DNA of 64,000 bases from Tubulanus polymorphus (lineage: Eukaryota; Nemertea; Palaeonemertea; Tubulaniformes; Tubulanidae). Position 1 is the stretch's first letter. Each line of letters starts with the position of its first letter. Below, piece by piece: positions 37,965-51,260 of this stretch. The position numbers and the translations under genes are program-made. The stretch is from assembly GCF_964204645.1 (NCBI RefSeq), contig NC_134036.1, forward strand, positions 1,738,001 through 1,802,000, written 5' to 3'. The notes under the pieces are model-generated. The model saw only the letters and a program-made list of their open reading frames with translations, was not told where the DNA came from and did no database searches.

Positions 37965-38265
37965 TTGCTTCAGTAAGACTGGATGCTGGTGTCGATCGTT
38001 ACGGAGAAGAAACTGCGTGTGAGTAGTTGTAACAATGAAGCAGTTTATCGGCTAGTAAGGCAAGCAGTAACGGCCACCTGGGGATTTGGAAACGTCAAAC
38101 GAGATGTCTGTTGTTGCGGTGGTCTTCGCATAAGTTTTCGTTACCGATGCACACGTTGGGTTTAGATTGTTCAGGGACTTTGAGACTGCAATCTACACCA
38201 CAGAGGTATATAATAATAATGAACCCGTTTGGATGACGTTTCGTTTTCAACTTGGTTCGGGTTGC

Positions 38266-38436
38266 CTATTGTTGCTGCTTTGGTCGATATTATCGCTATT
38301 GCTAGTGTTGCTGCTGCTGTTGTTGCTGCTGTTGCTGCTGCTGCTGTTGTTGTTGCTGCTGTTGCTGCTGCTGATGGTGGTACTAATGCTGTTGATGTAG
38401 CTGCAGCTGCTGCTGCTGCTGCGATGCTGCTGCTAG
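38266..38436. repeat. CTG/TTG trinucleotide-rich tract
   Basis: On the plus strand this is a degenerate run of GCTGCTGTTGTT triplets interrupted by GGTCGATATTATCG and GATGGTGGTACTAATG. On the sense strand of the host gene it is CAG/CAA. Open frames rich in Ala, Leu or Gln here are repeat-derived. Confidence 0.95.
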
Positions 38437-38688
38437 CAGTAAAACCCAATATTCATCTCGGCGCAAGTATTCCCAATATGGTCGTCTTAGAATCAGTTGA
38501 TTACTCAATGAACACCTGCGTTCCATCTCCCTCTGTGCTACACTGTGTTTGCGTGTACGTGGCAGCATCAATACTATCTGTAGCATCTGATCTATGCGCG
38601 ATGTCACTGCATCCAAGGCATGGATAACTTTACAGCCATCATGTCCCATTCCGACATTCTTCCGTCTTGTCGCAACATGAATAGCACA

Positions 38689-38699
38689 GACAGCAGCAT

Positions 38700-38762
<63 letters not shown>

Positions 38763-38838
38763 CATCAACAGCAGCAGACATATCAGCAGCAGCAGACATA
38801 TCATCATCAGCAGCAGCATCATCAGCAGCAGCAGACAT

Positions 38839-38934
<96 letters not shown>

Positions 38935-38936
38935 AC
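38689..38936. repeat. Long (CAG)n / sense-strand (CTG)n tract
   Basis: Two pure CAG runs, about 19 copies at 38703-38760 and about 27-28 copies at 38848-38930, joined by CAG/CAT/ACA variants. In the sense transcript of the host gene these are CUG runs. Open frames of Ser, Ala, Leu or Gln across them are repeat-derived. Confidence 0.97.
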
Positions 38937-39772
38937 CGACAGTCAGAGCAGCAGCTGCTGTCGCCGCATTAACAGGACCAATAGCAGAAGCAAAGGCGTC
39001 ATCGATATAATTGAATTATTTTTCATTTCCTAAGAATTTTCATCCATAATCATAAAATTATCTAACGCGAATTGGAAATTCTAAATGTTCTAACCCTACT
39101 TGACTTGACTACATGCAAAACGCGTTCATCAACCAGAAATTCATTACTTCAATTCTTACCTGAAAAATACAAAGGAGAAAAGAAATTAAGTGAAAATGAA
39201 ATAAAAGAATTTCTTTCTATTTACCTGGAAGTAAAATATTCCAGTGTCAACCAAAAGATATCATAAGGTTAAAAGCGTTGAATCCTGGCGGTGACCAAAA
39301 ATATCTTCGTCTGCATCGTTGGGATGTAACGATAATGAAGTGAGTAGCGAAAAGCGGATCGTCTGAGAGTTTATAATAAAAAACAAGTTCTCAACTTCAA
39401 TACTATTCTCACAGTATCGGAAATTACAAAAAAAATCCAAACAACACTGAACGGGTTAACACTGAAACACCATTTGAATTATACACGTCCATCCCCTAGG
39501 TCCAATCGTCCCTTCTCTTCCCTGACACACGAGTTTCTGGAGTAGGTAAGAAGTCGATGTAATTGTCCCCAGTTACACGCAAGACGAATCGACCGCTTTT
39601 ACGTAAAAGGACCCGTCTTACGTTACATGAAGAAACCAATATCGGCGCACTTGACCGACATGAGGCAAAGCCATCAGTAATATGACTCGGGGGGGGGGGG
39701 ATGGCGAGGGGGGCTGCTTATACATCGCGGTATACAGTAACAGGTCTATTTACATCATGCGAGGGCTTTTGC

Positions 39773-39777
<5 letters not shown>

Positions 39778-39809
<32 letters not shown>

Positions 39810-39810
39810 G
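39778..39810. repeat. Short (CAG)n tract
   Basis: About 11 CAG units with one CAA interruption. A run of about 12 G lies 80 bp before it (near 39689). Confidence 0.9.
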
Positions 39811-40937
39811 AACCACCATTATCAGGAGAGTCGGGTGAGACGCGGCAAATGGAAAATTTTCGATGTTCATGAAATTTGAGAATTTTCGAAATTAAATTGA
39901 TATTCACCGATATATCGAATACGCGATATTGAGTTAATGGGTGACTCGAATGTCACATGGTTATACAAAGGCACATAACGGCCGTTCCCAGACAGCAGAG
40001 GCGTTGACAGTTTTCGAAAAACCGATTTTTTATTTACGAGAAATAAAATGCTTATTCTCAGATATTTGGACCGGTCCAAAAGTTCGTTACGGCCTCACGT
40101 CCCAGAAGGAATGAAGGTGTCATTGTCAAATATTTGGCCTGAGACCAAAACGTAACGACCAAAAGTTCGTTACGTCCCAGAAGGAACGAAGGTATCAGGG
40201 AACAGGAAATGAATTAATGAGTAATTAATGAGTCAAAATCGAATCTTTTGCAACCTCTAGTTTATAGTGGGTTTTTGAGTTATCATCTATTCCGCATGTC
40301 GAGTCTACGATGATACAGTCTATAGTCGAATATGATGTAAAATATGACCAGGCTGGGCCTGAACGAACAAGGTATCGGACAACTATTATTTCTCAGGTAA
40401 CACAAGCGATATCATAGTTGTTATCAATTTGTCAATATGTGCTTGATCTATTTGCGTCTGCAAACAGGTTATTATGTTTGCAAGTGGACAAGGAACAAAC
40501 ACGACTCGAACCTCGATCATGACTTTATCGTATGATGGGGTGAAAACTTCTTGACTTCTTCGACGGCGGAATAAGAAGAAGAGACGATCGGCGAGATTAT
40601 TGTCGCAGTTAATAAGGATGTTTACACATAGCTTGGTCTGTGTGTGACAAACACTGTATTAGCATAAAGGTCTTTTCGAGTGTCGGCGTTGTGGTCTTTG
40701 GTTTGTGTCACTTAAATGTCGAAGCGTTTGTTTATAACCAGTTCGAATTCGTGTTTGTTCGGCAAATTTGCGCGCTTATGTCAAAGATGCAATTTGACGA
40801 TTGGTCATATATTCGGGCACCGGTAAATAAATAAATTTCCAGGTGGTTACATAAAAGTTTGACGTATTTACAGGAAAATACACCGTAAAAAACCCATTAA
40901 GTCAATAGTCGAATAAAATGCTGTAATGCTTGTAATG

Positions 40938-41427
40938 TGTCGACATGAATTAAGAAGTTCCACAATAGAATATTGTATGATAAAATAAATCAAAACGAAA
41001 GCACAACGTTTTGGCTGTTGACTCGCACAACTAACATCAGTCTTCTATAACCAATCTAACAACTTAAGACCAGTCTAAGCTCATCTTAGTTCTATAACCA
41101 ATCTAACAACTTAAGATCAGTCTAAGCTCATTTTGGGTTATATTACCAATCTAACAACTTTAGACCAGTCTAAGCTCATTTTAGTTCTATTACCAATCTA
41201 AAAACTTAAGACTAGTGTGAGCTCATTTTAGTTCTATTACCAATCTAACAACTTAAGACCAGTCTAAGCTCATTTTGGGTGCTAAAACCAATCTAACAAC
41301 TTAAGACCAGTCTAAGCTCATTTTGGGTTCTATAACCAATCTAACAACTTAAGACCAGTCTCTCCAGGTGTCATTTTAATAGATTTTATCATATAAAATT
41401 CTATTGTGGAACTTCTTGATTCGACCC
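40938..41427. mobile_element. MITE-like element with inverted termini and a tandem-repeat core
   Basis: Terminal inverted repeats of about 45 bp flank the 47-bp minisatellite array. The core AAGAAGTTCCACAATAGAAT at 40952-40971 is matched perfectly as its reverse complement at 41398-41417, and flanking bases (TCGA-AT, TATGATAAAAT) also match. The roughly 490-bp unit therefore looks like a non-autonomous DNA element that carries the minisatellite. No transposase is present, and target-site duplications were not established. Confidence 0.7.
41041..41361. repeat. 47-bp-type minisatellite, array 3
   Basis: About seven units of 46-48 bp ('ctaacaacttaagaccagtctaagctcattttggttctataaccaat'). This is the most regular of the three arrays and the core of the MITE-like element around it. 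Confidence 0.95.
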
Positions 41428-42044
41428 ATAAAGTGTTAAGTAACATCAGGGACAACTATAGGTCCAAAGGAGGAGGTGGCTCTATTTTTTTTTAATTCTC
41501 TTTTTTGTGGTTAAAATCAACTTGGCCCTTAGCTGTAAAATGCCAGTGTAATTCATGGCCATATCTACTCGAATTTGGGATGAGATTTGTATATAAATTA
41601 TGAGCCCGTTAAAAGGATAGTAATCATTAACGGAACTATTACCCGGCAGCCTGTAGCCCGTACGTACCGGTTACTCGGCAACTAAACTGGCGAACATTAA
41701 CGTCAACCTGTGGTAGTAAAGTGATGGATAGGGGGACACGTATCTGCAGCATCCGAGAGGATTACACAACCCGTCTGTAACCGAGCTACCTGCCTGCTGC
41801 AAAGCCAGCATCTAACCATCCATCAAACTTCCATCATCATCAGATGGTTCCTGGTCGATAAGAGCGTATCCGACCACGAATATAGAAAAAGACGAATTCT
41901 TTGCCTAGTTTAATCGGGTGTCCATATCAATGTTAAGTAATAACCACGACCATGAAAAATACCCTATTCACGCAATCAACCTTAGGGCAACCCCATCGTT
42001 AACCGGCCTGGATTCAACACCCCTTCGGACGTTTACCATTTGCA

Positions 42045-42284
42045 GTGTGATACGAGGACAATCAGTTTTTGAAAGTTGCGCTGATCAAATGTCCAATATC
42101 CGGTGTTTGTAGTTCATTTTCAATTAGAAATGTCTCAGGTGAAGCACTGAACACATGTGAAGTGTGGACGATCAGTTTTTGAAAGCGAGCTGATAAAATG
42201 TCTAATATCTGGTGTTTGTAGTTCATTTTCAATTAAAAATGTCTCAGGTGAAGCACTGAACACATGTGAAGTATGGACGATCAT
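42045..42284. repeat. 109-bp repeat, two copies
   Basis: Two units and a partial one, close to the consensus of the 34170 array but with AGGTGAAGC for AGATGAAGC. Confidence 0.93.
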
Positions 42285-42771
42285 AAATTGCAAGTTCGTC
42301 AAGTGTCAAATATCAAGAGGGATTGCCGGGTTCCGACTATAGATTCATACATGCAACAATACTGACAAATAGCTATGGGAATCTACAATTGCTACAACGA
42401 CTATAACACGCAGTATATAGCGGTATAGAGGCCAAAAATAATTGGTTGATTATTATAACTATTGAGACAAATTAACCTGAATTGCGGCCCAACATATCAA
42501 AATATATGTATGCGCATGTTGATATATTCATAATGTGCTTGCCGGCGTATTGAATCTATTTAACCCTAATATCGCCTATTTATGTATTGTACGTCGGTAT
42601 TGTACGAACGGCTTTGTGAGCAACATGGACCACAATTTGTCAAAATGGATCAATTTGCGTCTATCAAAATGTGTGAATGAATGAATTAGTTGATGTAAAC
42701 ATAATGTATGGCATTGATAATGTTTTTATACACGTATCAACCAATATTTTCAGCCTTTGGGACAAGTTTTG

Positions 42772-43223
42772 AAGACAGCACGATCAGTTTTTGAAAGTGT
42801 GCTGATAAAATGTCTAATATCTGGTGTTTGTAGTTCATTTTCAATTAGAAATGTCTCAGGTGAAGCACTGAACACATGTGAAGTGTGGACGATCAGTTTT
42901 TGAAAGTGAGCTGATAAAATGTCTCGTGTCTGGTGTTTAAAGTTCATTTTCAATTAGAAATGTCTCAGGTGAAGCACTGAACACATGTGAAGTGTGGACG
43001 ATCAGTTTTTGAAAGTGAGCTGATAAAATGTCTAATATCTGGTGTTTGTAGTTCATTTTAAATCAGAAATGTCTCAGGAGAAGCACTGAACACATGTGAA
43101 GTGTGGACGATCAGTTTTTGAAAATGTGCTGATAAAATGTCAAATATCTGGTGTCTGTAGTTCATTTTCAATTGAAAATATCTTAGGCGAAGCACTGAAC
43201 ACATGTGAAGTGTGGACGATCAG
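42772..43223. repeat. 109-bp repeat, four copies
   Basis: Four units with the AGGTGAAGC variant shared with 42045-42284, indicating that these two arrays are closer to each other than to the 34170 array. Confidence 0.95.
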
Positions 43224-43879
43224 ATAATCAATTATACATGATATCTTCTAGGGATAATAGGGTCCTATAATGAACTGATTGATTACTCTTGTACTGAAAG
43301 CCCTCGATCCTAATCGACAAAAAACAACCTAAACCGTCCCGAGAACAAACACGCGAACAGTAAGGACGTGCACAAGACCGATTCGGAGACGATATATATA
43401 TGTATATATTTATCGATTTCCTACCGATAACTCCACAGTGGTTACACAGTATACGGCGAGTTAATGGAGTAACGGTGTAATACAGCGATGCCACGAATGA
43501 GGTCCTTTGTTCTCAGGTTGCGATGTTTGACGTGTTTTTCCATCGACGTTTCGGTCATGAGGATTTTTTTGTCGACCCGCGACTCAGCGGGGATCGAAGT
43601 AATGGAAGCGGTCGGGTTTTTTTTTTTTAATTCACCGCCGCTGCTGTCACGGTAACGGCGTGTTGTCATCATTGTTCGGTCGTTAAGTCAGCGACGTCGT
43701 CGTCGCGGAGAATTTCATCACATCGCATCAATAACTCCCGAAACCTAATATCGTTAACCTTTTATTTCATTTTCGACTAACAGCAATTTCTTTGCGACAC
43801 ATCTTCGAACGTCGCGGGAATGCAAAGACCAAGTTGATACACTTTTTAGGGACGCATCGAAATCACGAGGAAATAAAGC

Positions 43880-43945
43880 GATAATAATAATAATAATAAT
43901 AATAAAAATAATAATAATCATAATTATAAAAATAATAATAATAAT
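43880..43945. repeat. (AAT)n microsatellite
   Basis: Imperfect ATA/AAT run of about 65 bp. Confidence 0.9.
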
Positions 43946-45463
43946 TGTCATGATAATATTACTTAAGATGATAGCACTGATAATTGAAAATGAAAACTTT
44001 GTGATTAATTTGTAGGTCTTAATTATTTTTGTTTCGTCATCATCAATAGAATTTTTTTATATCATTTAATTCTGATTTGCGTTTTATTCCCCTACTATCG
44101 TTTATTCATTATGTTTAAGGTAAGAATCTTGAGTCGTATTGGTTTCGTAACGTCATTAAGAACTTTGAGGTTGTAACTGTTTATGTCAATAATTGCGAAC
44201 TGCAAACATATCAACAACAACTACAAATGTCGACATGTTGACGATACAAGATACAAGTCAATCTATTCGGGGTGTGTCGCGCTATATTTCATATACTGAT
44301 GAATAATCAACTTTTAAACTCATCCATCTAGCTTCATATCAATATACATATATATCACAAAGCCGTTATCTATGGATCTTACAGAATGTTGCATTTACCC
44401 CAAGGGCAAGAAGCCTTAGATATATACAAATATCTATATTACATAACTCGAATTTCCGCTGACTTTAGAAAAGCTTTCAATAGAAAAATGCATTTGATAC
44501 TGTTGTTGCGTAATAACGGAATCGCACAAAATATTCAATTCAGGATACCGAATATCTGCCGACTTTAACAAAGCTTTTGATAATGAAGTCTAAAATGCGT
44601 TTGATACTGTCGTTACAAAAACAAAAAACGCACAAAGAATTGGAATTTTTGATGACTTTAACAAAGCATCGTTTTCGAGGGCATTCAACAAACCAGAAAA
44701 AAAAATACACAAAAATTTCGTCTCCCGATACTGCAACGAAAGCTTTCTAGTTACAGAATTGATTTTTGAACGGTTAAATCGAAAAAGAATATACCACCAC
44801 AGGCAATGGCACCCTTTTTGGAACGTACACGAAAATTCTGAAACCATTCTAAAAATAATTTTTTTTCGGCGAAACTGCTGCGCAATCTAAAGGCGTTGCC
44901 GAACAATTATCGGTGAATTTCCAAACTTATTTTTCGATTAAAAAAAGATCTTTGTTTGATATGGAAATGGATAACATTATTGATATCCTCGGCAGATATG
45001 AGACCGCCCGGAGTATGAGAGCTCGGTTTCGAGGAACGAACTACCGCCTGAAGCAGCTATGAAATAAACTTAATCGTCAAATTCTTTGTTTCGTTTTTCA
45101 AGTTTGATATCTATTTTTTCAGCGGATCATTTCGAATATATTTGAAGTACATTTCAAAATTAAGCATTGCGCTTTCAAATAGCCATTTCTTCCCTAAGTT
45201 TGTTTTTAGATACATTTTACAACAACAATTCGACAGAACTTGGGTTTGCAGAAGGTCGCCATCGTCATCTGATAAGTGGTCACATTACTGAAGTCATCTC
45301 CTACTTCTACGATGTGTATTTCTAATTCACTTTACTAAGTGTTAGCCATCAATACGACGATCAACACTTAAGTAACGTCGACCTATCTCATATCAACTTG
45401 ACAGTAGCAAAAAGGAGGAAATTTCATTTAAGTTTTCAAGGAATTTTTCACAATGTTTTTTTT

Positions 45464-45500
45464 AATGAATGAATGAATGGATGAATGAATGAATGCATGG
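45464..45500. repeat. (TGAA)n tetranucleotide microsatellite
   Basis: About nine imperfect TGAA/TGGA units. The word AATGAATGAATGGATG is typical of a LINE or SINE tail as well as a plain microsatellite. Confidence 0.85.
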
Positions 45501-46013
45501 ATCTTTATCAATAAAGGCTACGTAGAGATTGCAATTTCAGTATCGCTCATTTAAAAGAGCGAAGACTTCTGTAAATAATTCTTTTTTTTTCTAAAGTTTG
45601 AGATCGATATATTACTTTTAAGGAGCGGAGCCGAGTTCTAGGCAGATAGAAAGCTGCATGAATCGTGTTTGCGCAAAAGCACACGATGCGTCTCAAGGGA
45701 TCAACGTTGTCATAAAATCATTACCAGTCAGGTTTATTCAAACGCTATTTACATAAAACTCTGGAAACATTCGCAGATAAACATTCAGAGATACAGAAAG
45801 AGAGAGAGAGAGATAAAGGTTTCAATCCTCGGAGACTGGCAGCTTTTTGAGAGTTAATCTCACGCTATGTTTTGATATCTCAAAATCAGATCTTGAAATG
45901 AGATCAAAATATGCGAAGTATTGTCGCATAGGTAAAAAATTAATACCTCATCATTTAGAGCATCCCCAAGGTCCTTGGATGTCAGAAAGTTAATGAGAAT
46001 TTCAGTGACATTG

Positions 46014-46220
46014 ATATCATAATAATATCATAATTTTACTGAATCGTTGAAGTCATCGAGAATGAGAAGGTCGTCATTAGTAACTAATCATAATTTTACT
46101 GAATGGTTGAAGTTATTGAGAATGAGAAGGTCGTCATTAGTAACTAATCATAATTTTACTGAATAGTTGAAGTTATCGAGAATGAGAAGGTCGTTATTAG
46201 TAACTAATCATAATTCTTAC
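46014..46220. repeat. 60-bp tandem repeat, about 3.4 copies
   Basis: Units of exactly 60 bp ('taatcataattttactgaat-gttgaagt-at-gagaatgagaaggtcgt-attagtaac'). Confidence 0.95.
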
Positions 46221-47916
46221 TGAACCTGGTCATTGAAAATAGGTATTTTTTGGTCATTGGCACCAACCCCATTAGCGACGTCATTTCATTTTGTGAAACA
46301 TGACCCTCGGGGTACGCAGCAAACGATACCTTTACACACAATAGCTGCATCGTCATCAGCAGCACGATATATCGTATGATTACCAGAGAGATTCCGAACC
46401 ACAATTTACAAATATTGACAGTTTATCATCTCGTGAAATAAACTCGTTTACCCCCGCGGCGAAATTTTAATGATCACCCAACTAACGGCTCCACCGATCT
46501 ATATCTTATACTATATAGATATGGAGGGTGTGAAGCAAGGTGATATTAATAGGCATGCATTTTTGGGATACGCTCGCGCGTTCGAGACTTTGTTTTCGCC
46601 GGAGGGCAGGGTGGAGCTCCATGCTCTATCCGTCGACGTAAGCTAATTCAATATTCGGTGAATAATATCTACCGAGGTTTTGCAGACGTTTGCGTTTTAA
46701 AATTCGATCGATATTTTCGAACCGTTTCGACGTTAAGATAACGATGATGATGGCAGCAGGAGACAAAGGGAGTAAAGTTTGTCGAATGTGAAGAGAAAAA
46801 TTTGTCGAATATGATGTTTAGTGTTCTTGAGGAGGGCTCGGGAGACTATTGGGAGGAACTGAGACCTATTTGAGGAACTGGGGCCCGCTGCTGCTGATAA
46901 ACAATTGGTAACCCGGTTAGCCAGTGAATAACTGACAAAGCGAAAATCGAATTGTGGTCATCATTTTTTTTTCAAATTTTGTTAAGTTATCAACTGGTTA
47001 ATTGTTGTTAAAATTGTTGAGCAACTTGTGGCACCTGGATGGCGCACAATATTGAACAAGCTGAACAGAAACAGATTTGAGGACTGCTGTTGCGGGCACC
47101 ATGTGGACCATCTATGCAATCGATTTGCTGAGGCAAGTGACAAACACACACTAAACGAGGGATGGGCCACTTACAGTCGAATGGACAAGAATTCGTGGTC
47201 ACAGATTGGACTAAAGCTGGTGCAAAAGAAATCAATTGATGGAAATCATTGCTGTAGGTTTGTTCTTCTTTATGCTTGCCAATAGGCGACGACCACCAGA
47301 CGACAGGTTTGGCAATATTTTAAAAGTTAACCCGAATGCGGACATCTTGTAAACTATGAATGGAGTTTCTTTGTACAAACAAGCCTTATAAATGGGGACA
47401 TCTTGCAAATCATGAATCGTGGCAATTAATCAGTTACTGGATGAAGGACATGTTCACAAACTTTCACGAGGTTAATGTGAACAAACACTAAAGGACGCAA
47501 GCAGGGTCGGGCTTGTAAACAAATCAGTCACGCTCTCGGCAAACAAATGACCAAGGCTGTTGTGGCTGTCGGTGAACTGATAAATGAAATTAGCGTAACA
47601 CATGATGCGCGAGCATGGACCGAGAGGGCCACTTCAAGTTTCCGTCTGGTTGGACACCATGGCATCGTCGTTGTGGCGTGGCCGCAGCTTGTGCGAAGCT
47701 CAACAAGTCAACAGAGAGAACGGGAGGTAAATCAATTGATTTATTGGCAAAATATCGCCATCAATAGACGCAGTAACATGTGTCGCTTACTGTTGACCAA
47801 ACGACACATCTTTTGTTAACTAATCCGTCGAGTGTTTACAAATAATAAGCAACAGAGAAATGCGTTATAACGTGTAGTTGCCTGGAAACATGTTGACCGA
47901 AAGTTTAGGGCATCTA

Positions 47917-48158
47917 AGGCCCGGTTTTATAGACCGGTGTTAACTTAAACCAGGTTCCAGTTCCACAGTCGCAAGTTTGAGTTAAGATTAGATCATTTTC
48001 AATGAGTTAGCTCTGAGTCAAATCGTAACTCACAACTCTTGAGCCAGAACTGTGGAACTGGGCCCAGGATATTAACTTAAACCAGGGGTCCAACTTCATC
48101 ATCATCTGAGTTTACTCCTAGGTTTAAGTTAATACCAGTCTATAAAATAAGACCCTGG
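47917..48158. mobile_element. Foldback MITE-like element (GGTTTTATAGACYGG family)
   Basis: The left end AAGGCCCGGTTTTATAGACC (then GGTGTTAACTTAAACC) is the diverged reverse complement of the right end (GGTTTAAGTTAATACCAGTC, then TATAAAATAAGACC). It encloses a second inner inverted repeat around CAGTTCCACAG/CTGTGGAACTGGG. It has no coding capacity. Confidence 0.7.
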
Positions 48159-48639
48159 TTTATACGCCCATGCTACAACGTATTGCTGATCTCCGAAGAA
48201 GGCGGTTCAACTTAAACTGCGATTTTTCGCCCAGAAATATAAAAAGAGGGGAAATTATCCCAATATTCCAGGATCAACAAAGGATCTGCTGTCTTCCTAG
48301 AACTTCCTCGTATCGACCAGGGTTATAGTGTGCACCCTCACCCGAGTCAAAAACCTGAAGGACTTGTTGTAATGAGTGCTCCTGACGAGGACATTGACGT
48401 GCGCATTGAAAGCCGTGATGTTTTTCTGCAGTAATCCAATTGTCTTCATTTGTTACCTTTCATTGGTACGCGTCGGTGTAGTGGGCTCAACCCGGTTACT
48501 CTCAATATGCTAGGGCAGGGTTTCAGATGGCTTTCTTCGAATCCCAATGAGGCAAAAAATTGATCTCTTCTTTCTTATTTATGCTGAGCTTTAAAGTAAC
48601 CTTTTGCACATTACTTTTTTAGAAATCATGATCAATTTA

Positions 48640-48980
48640 ACAACAACAAACTCGGCAGTTATAGAAATGAATTTTATTGCAGTTTACTGAAGAGACCCGG
48701 CCGATTAGGAGAAACAAGGTATCATTTTATTTTAGCCTAATCACCGCCTTTCTTTAATAACAGACCCGGCAGTTTTAGAAATGAACTGATTATAGTTTTC
48801 ATTGCGGTTTACAAAAGTGACCATTGGCCGATTAGATGAAACAAGGTATCATTTTATTTTAGCCTAATCACCGCCTTTCTTTAATAACAGACTCGGAAAT
48901 TTTAGAAATTAACTGATTACAGATTGTATTGCATTTTACTACAAAAGTGACCAGGCCAGTGAGAAACAAGGTATCATTTT
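48640..48980. repeat. 127-bp tandem repeat, about 2.7 copies
   Basis: Units carry 'cggcagttttagaaatgaactgatta', 'ggccgatta-gagaaacaaggtatcattttattttagcctaatcaccgcctttctttaataacaga'. Single diverged relatives lie near 50560-50680 and 56935-56975. Confidence 0.92.
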
Positions 48981-50725
48981 GTTGTGTCAATGTGTAAGAT
49001 TTCAAAGACTTCCTCGAATCCCAATAAAATTGAAGAAACCACCCAAGCAAAAAACACACAAAGGAAGTGGAATACTAATGATTTTTTTCGCACATTAAGA
49101 TCACACGCAGCGATCAACTCCTCGACGTTAGAGAGAACTAACGTAACTAGACAATGGAATTGCCGGTTACACCCAAACAAGGTTAAACGATCTGCTAGGG
49201 CGCGGTTGGTTTCTCCATTTGTGTTATGATTTGTGAAGGTATTTTGTGCCGAGGCGTGGAAACGATGTCGGCTATGACGGCACGATATCAGTATATATAT
49301 TTATAAACATTGTTGATTCAATTCGGTAACGAAAAAATTGACTATGAATTTATTTAGAAGGAACGCCTTGTTGCAAAGTTCACAGAATTGGAAACCTTTT
49401 TTCCGATTTTTATCTAGTTTTGTTAGTTCTAAAAGAATCAGTTGCCATCGAATATTACGTAAATGTATATCGAATATTACGTTATTAAGTAAACGGGAGG
49501 TTCGAATAGGGATTTCGATCAAGCGGCTTCTAAGTTCGTGAAAGAATGATTTTACAGGTCTTGAGATGAGTTTTTCTAAACTTTGCCGCAATTTCGTAAA
49601 ATGTCACGGACACAATTTGATATTTCGTTCAGTTCAACCTCAATTTTGATCTTTCTTCGGAAAATTTTTCAGAATACTTTTTAAGGATGGAATTCTTAAG
49701 GGACCTCGACATTGGATCCTACTTACTGGGTGGATCGCTATTGTCCTAATTAATTGTGAAATCTATCTTCAAGACAAACTTTGTTTCCGATATTTCAATA
49801 TTCTTATCTTCGGTATTCGCGTTGTTTTCCTAATACGATACACCATGACGACGACGACACTGCGTCGATCCGACCCGCGGGATTGTTACCGTCGTCGCCA
49901 ATAACGACCGTAAAATTCGCGTCGTCAAGGGAGACGAGATGAGCTGTTTAAACCTGGATGTAAAAGTCATTATCGCCGTAAGCGGTAAAGACGACTTTTA
50001 CGGAAAGCAGTCTTCTAATCCACTGATTACCTAAAACGTATAAACACCACGTCGCGGCACACGGTGTCCGCCCGAATACGGCCCCTAGGGGGCGCAGCGG
50101 GCGCGATGGGGCGGACTGATAATCCCCTCGGGGTCGCTGTAAGTACGGAGGCTATACTCGAGGGGCGTTTGGAAAAGTAGATAATGCTCGTTCGGTCGTG
50201 TAGACTGGCGCGCAGCTGAAAATGACTTCTCGCGAGTAATGCGCGGAAAAACTACACGTTTGTATTAGGAAATTAAGTAATTGGTTTTTGAAACGGAAAG
50301 CAGAGCCATCTGGTGTCGACGAAAGGAAATTAACAGCTACGGTTGGACAGACAAGATACACTCTCATGTTTTACCATGTCCTTTACTGTCTTCATGATCA
50401 AGCTTGGCAGCCCGGCTAAAAAAAACCTATATACCTTGTTTATCATTTCTGTTGGGCTCGTTTAAAAGTTGACTTCTCATTTCTGCTGAGTTTAAAAGTT
50501 GACCCGACCGGCTGCCTTTCTAACCTGTACATTACTTTTTTTTTAAATCATGATCAAGCTAACAATAACAACCCGACAGTTATAGAAATGAACTGATTAT
50601 AAATTCTATTGCTGATAACAAAAATGACCTCGCCAATACGTAGAAACAAGGTATCCATTCTTGTATAGCCTAATAAGCACGCAATAATGTATGTACAACC
50701 AATACCGTAATTAGCTACGCCTTAA

Positions 50726-51260
50726 GGCAGCCATCTTGAAAATGTTCACTCAAACGTGACCGAAATGTCTGGTGATTAGGCATGACATATGGAACTTGAG
50801 TAATACCTACAGGTCACCGACGACATCTTTGAAGGTCAGCGTTTACTTTACAAGTTTTCCTCTCGTTAATATGTATCAGATGACACGGTAAACAATTTTC
50901 TATGGCAGCCATCTTGAAATTCGACAAATTAGATTTGAACGTATTGATAATATATCATAACGATGTTGAACACTTTGATTTGATATTTATGTGATAACAA
51001 AACACAATTCGATATAATGTCACATGACAGCCATCTTGGGAAATGTCGACCGATATAATACGGCAGCAACCCTAAAACTTCTACGAATTAGATTTCACAC
51101 GAATAATACGTCACGTGATGGCAGCCATCTTGGAAATGTCGTCAGCAAATCTGTGTTTCGTAAAGGTCAAACGTTGAAACGATGCAGCGATTATATCATC
51201 GATATCAATTTCGAAAACAGACGAAACAAAAATGAATAATGTCATATGGCGGCCATCTTT
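50726..51260. repeat. Diverged tandem units each with a GGCAGCCATCTTG word
   Basis: The word G(G/A)C(A/G)GCCATCTT(G) occurs near 50726, 50904, 51026, 51119 and 51248, with variable spacing and partly similar flanks (TTAGATTT-A-ACG, CACGTGATGG). The reverse complement CAAGATGGCTGC resembles a YY1/Pleiohomeotic site. It may be a decayed tandem array or a set of binding sites. Confidence 0.5.

Noticed and set aside
38167-39033. Long open frames rich in Leu, Ala, Ser or Gln on both strands
   Set aside because: They follow the CAG/CTG tracts in every frame, as expected when a pure triplet repeat lacks stop codons.
49301-49591. 96-codon minus-strand open frame
   Set aside because: AT-driven composition with no motif and no splice sites that fit the gene's phases.
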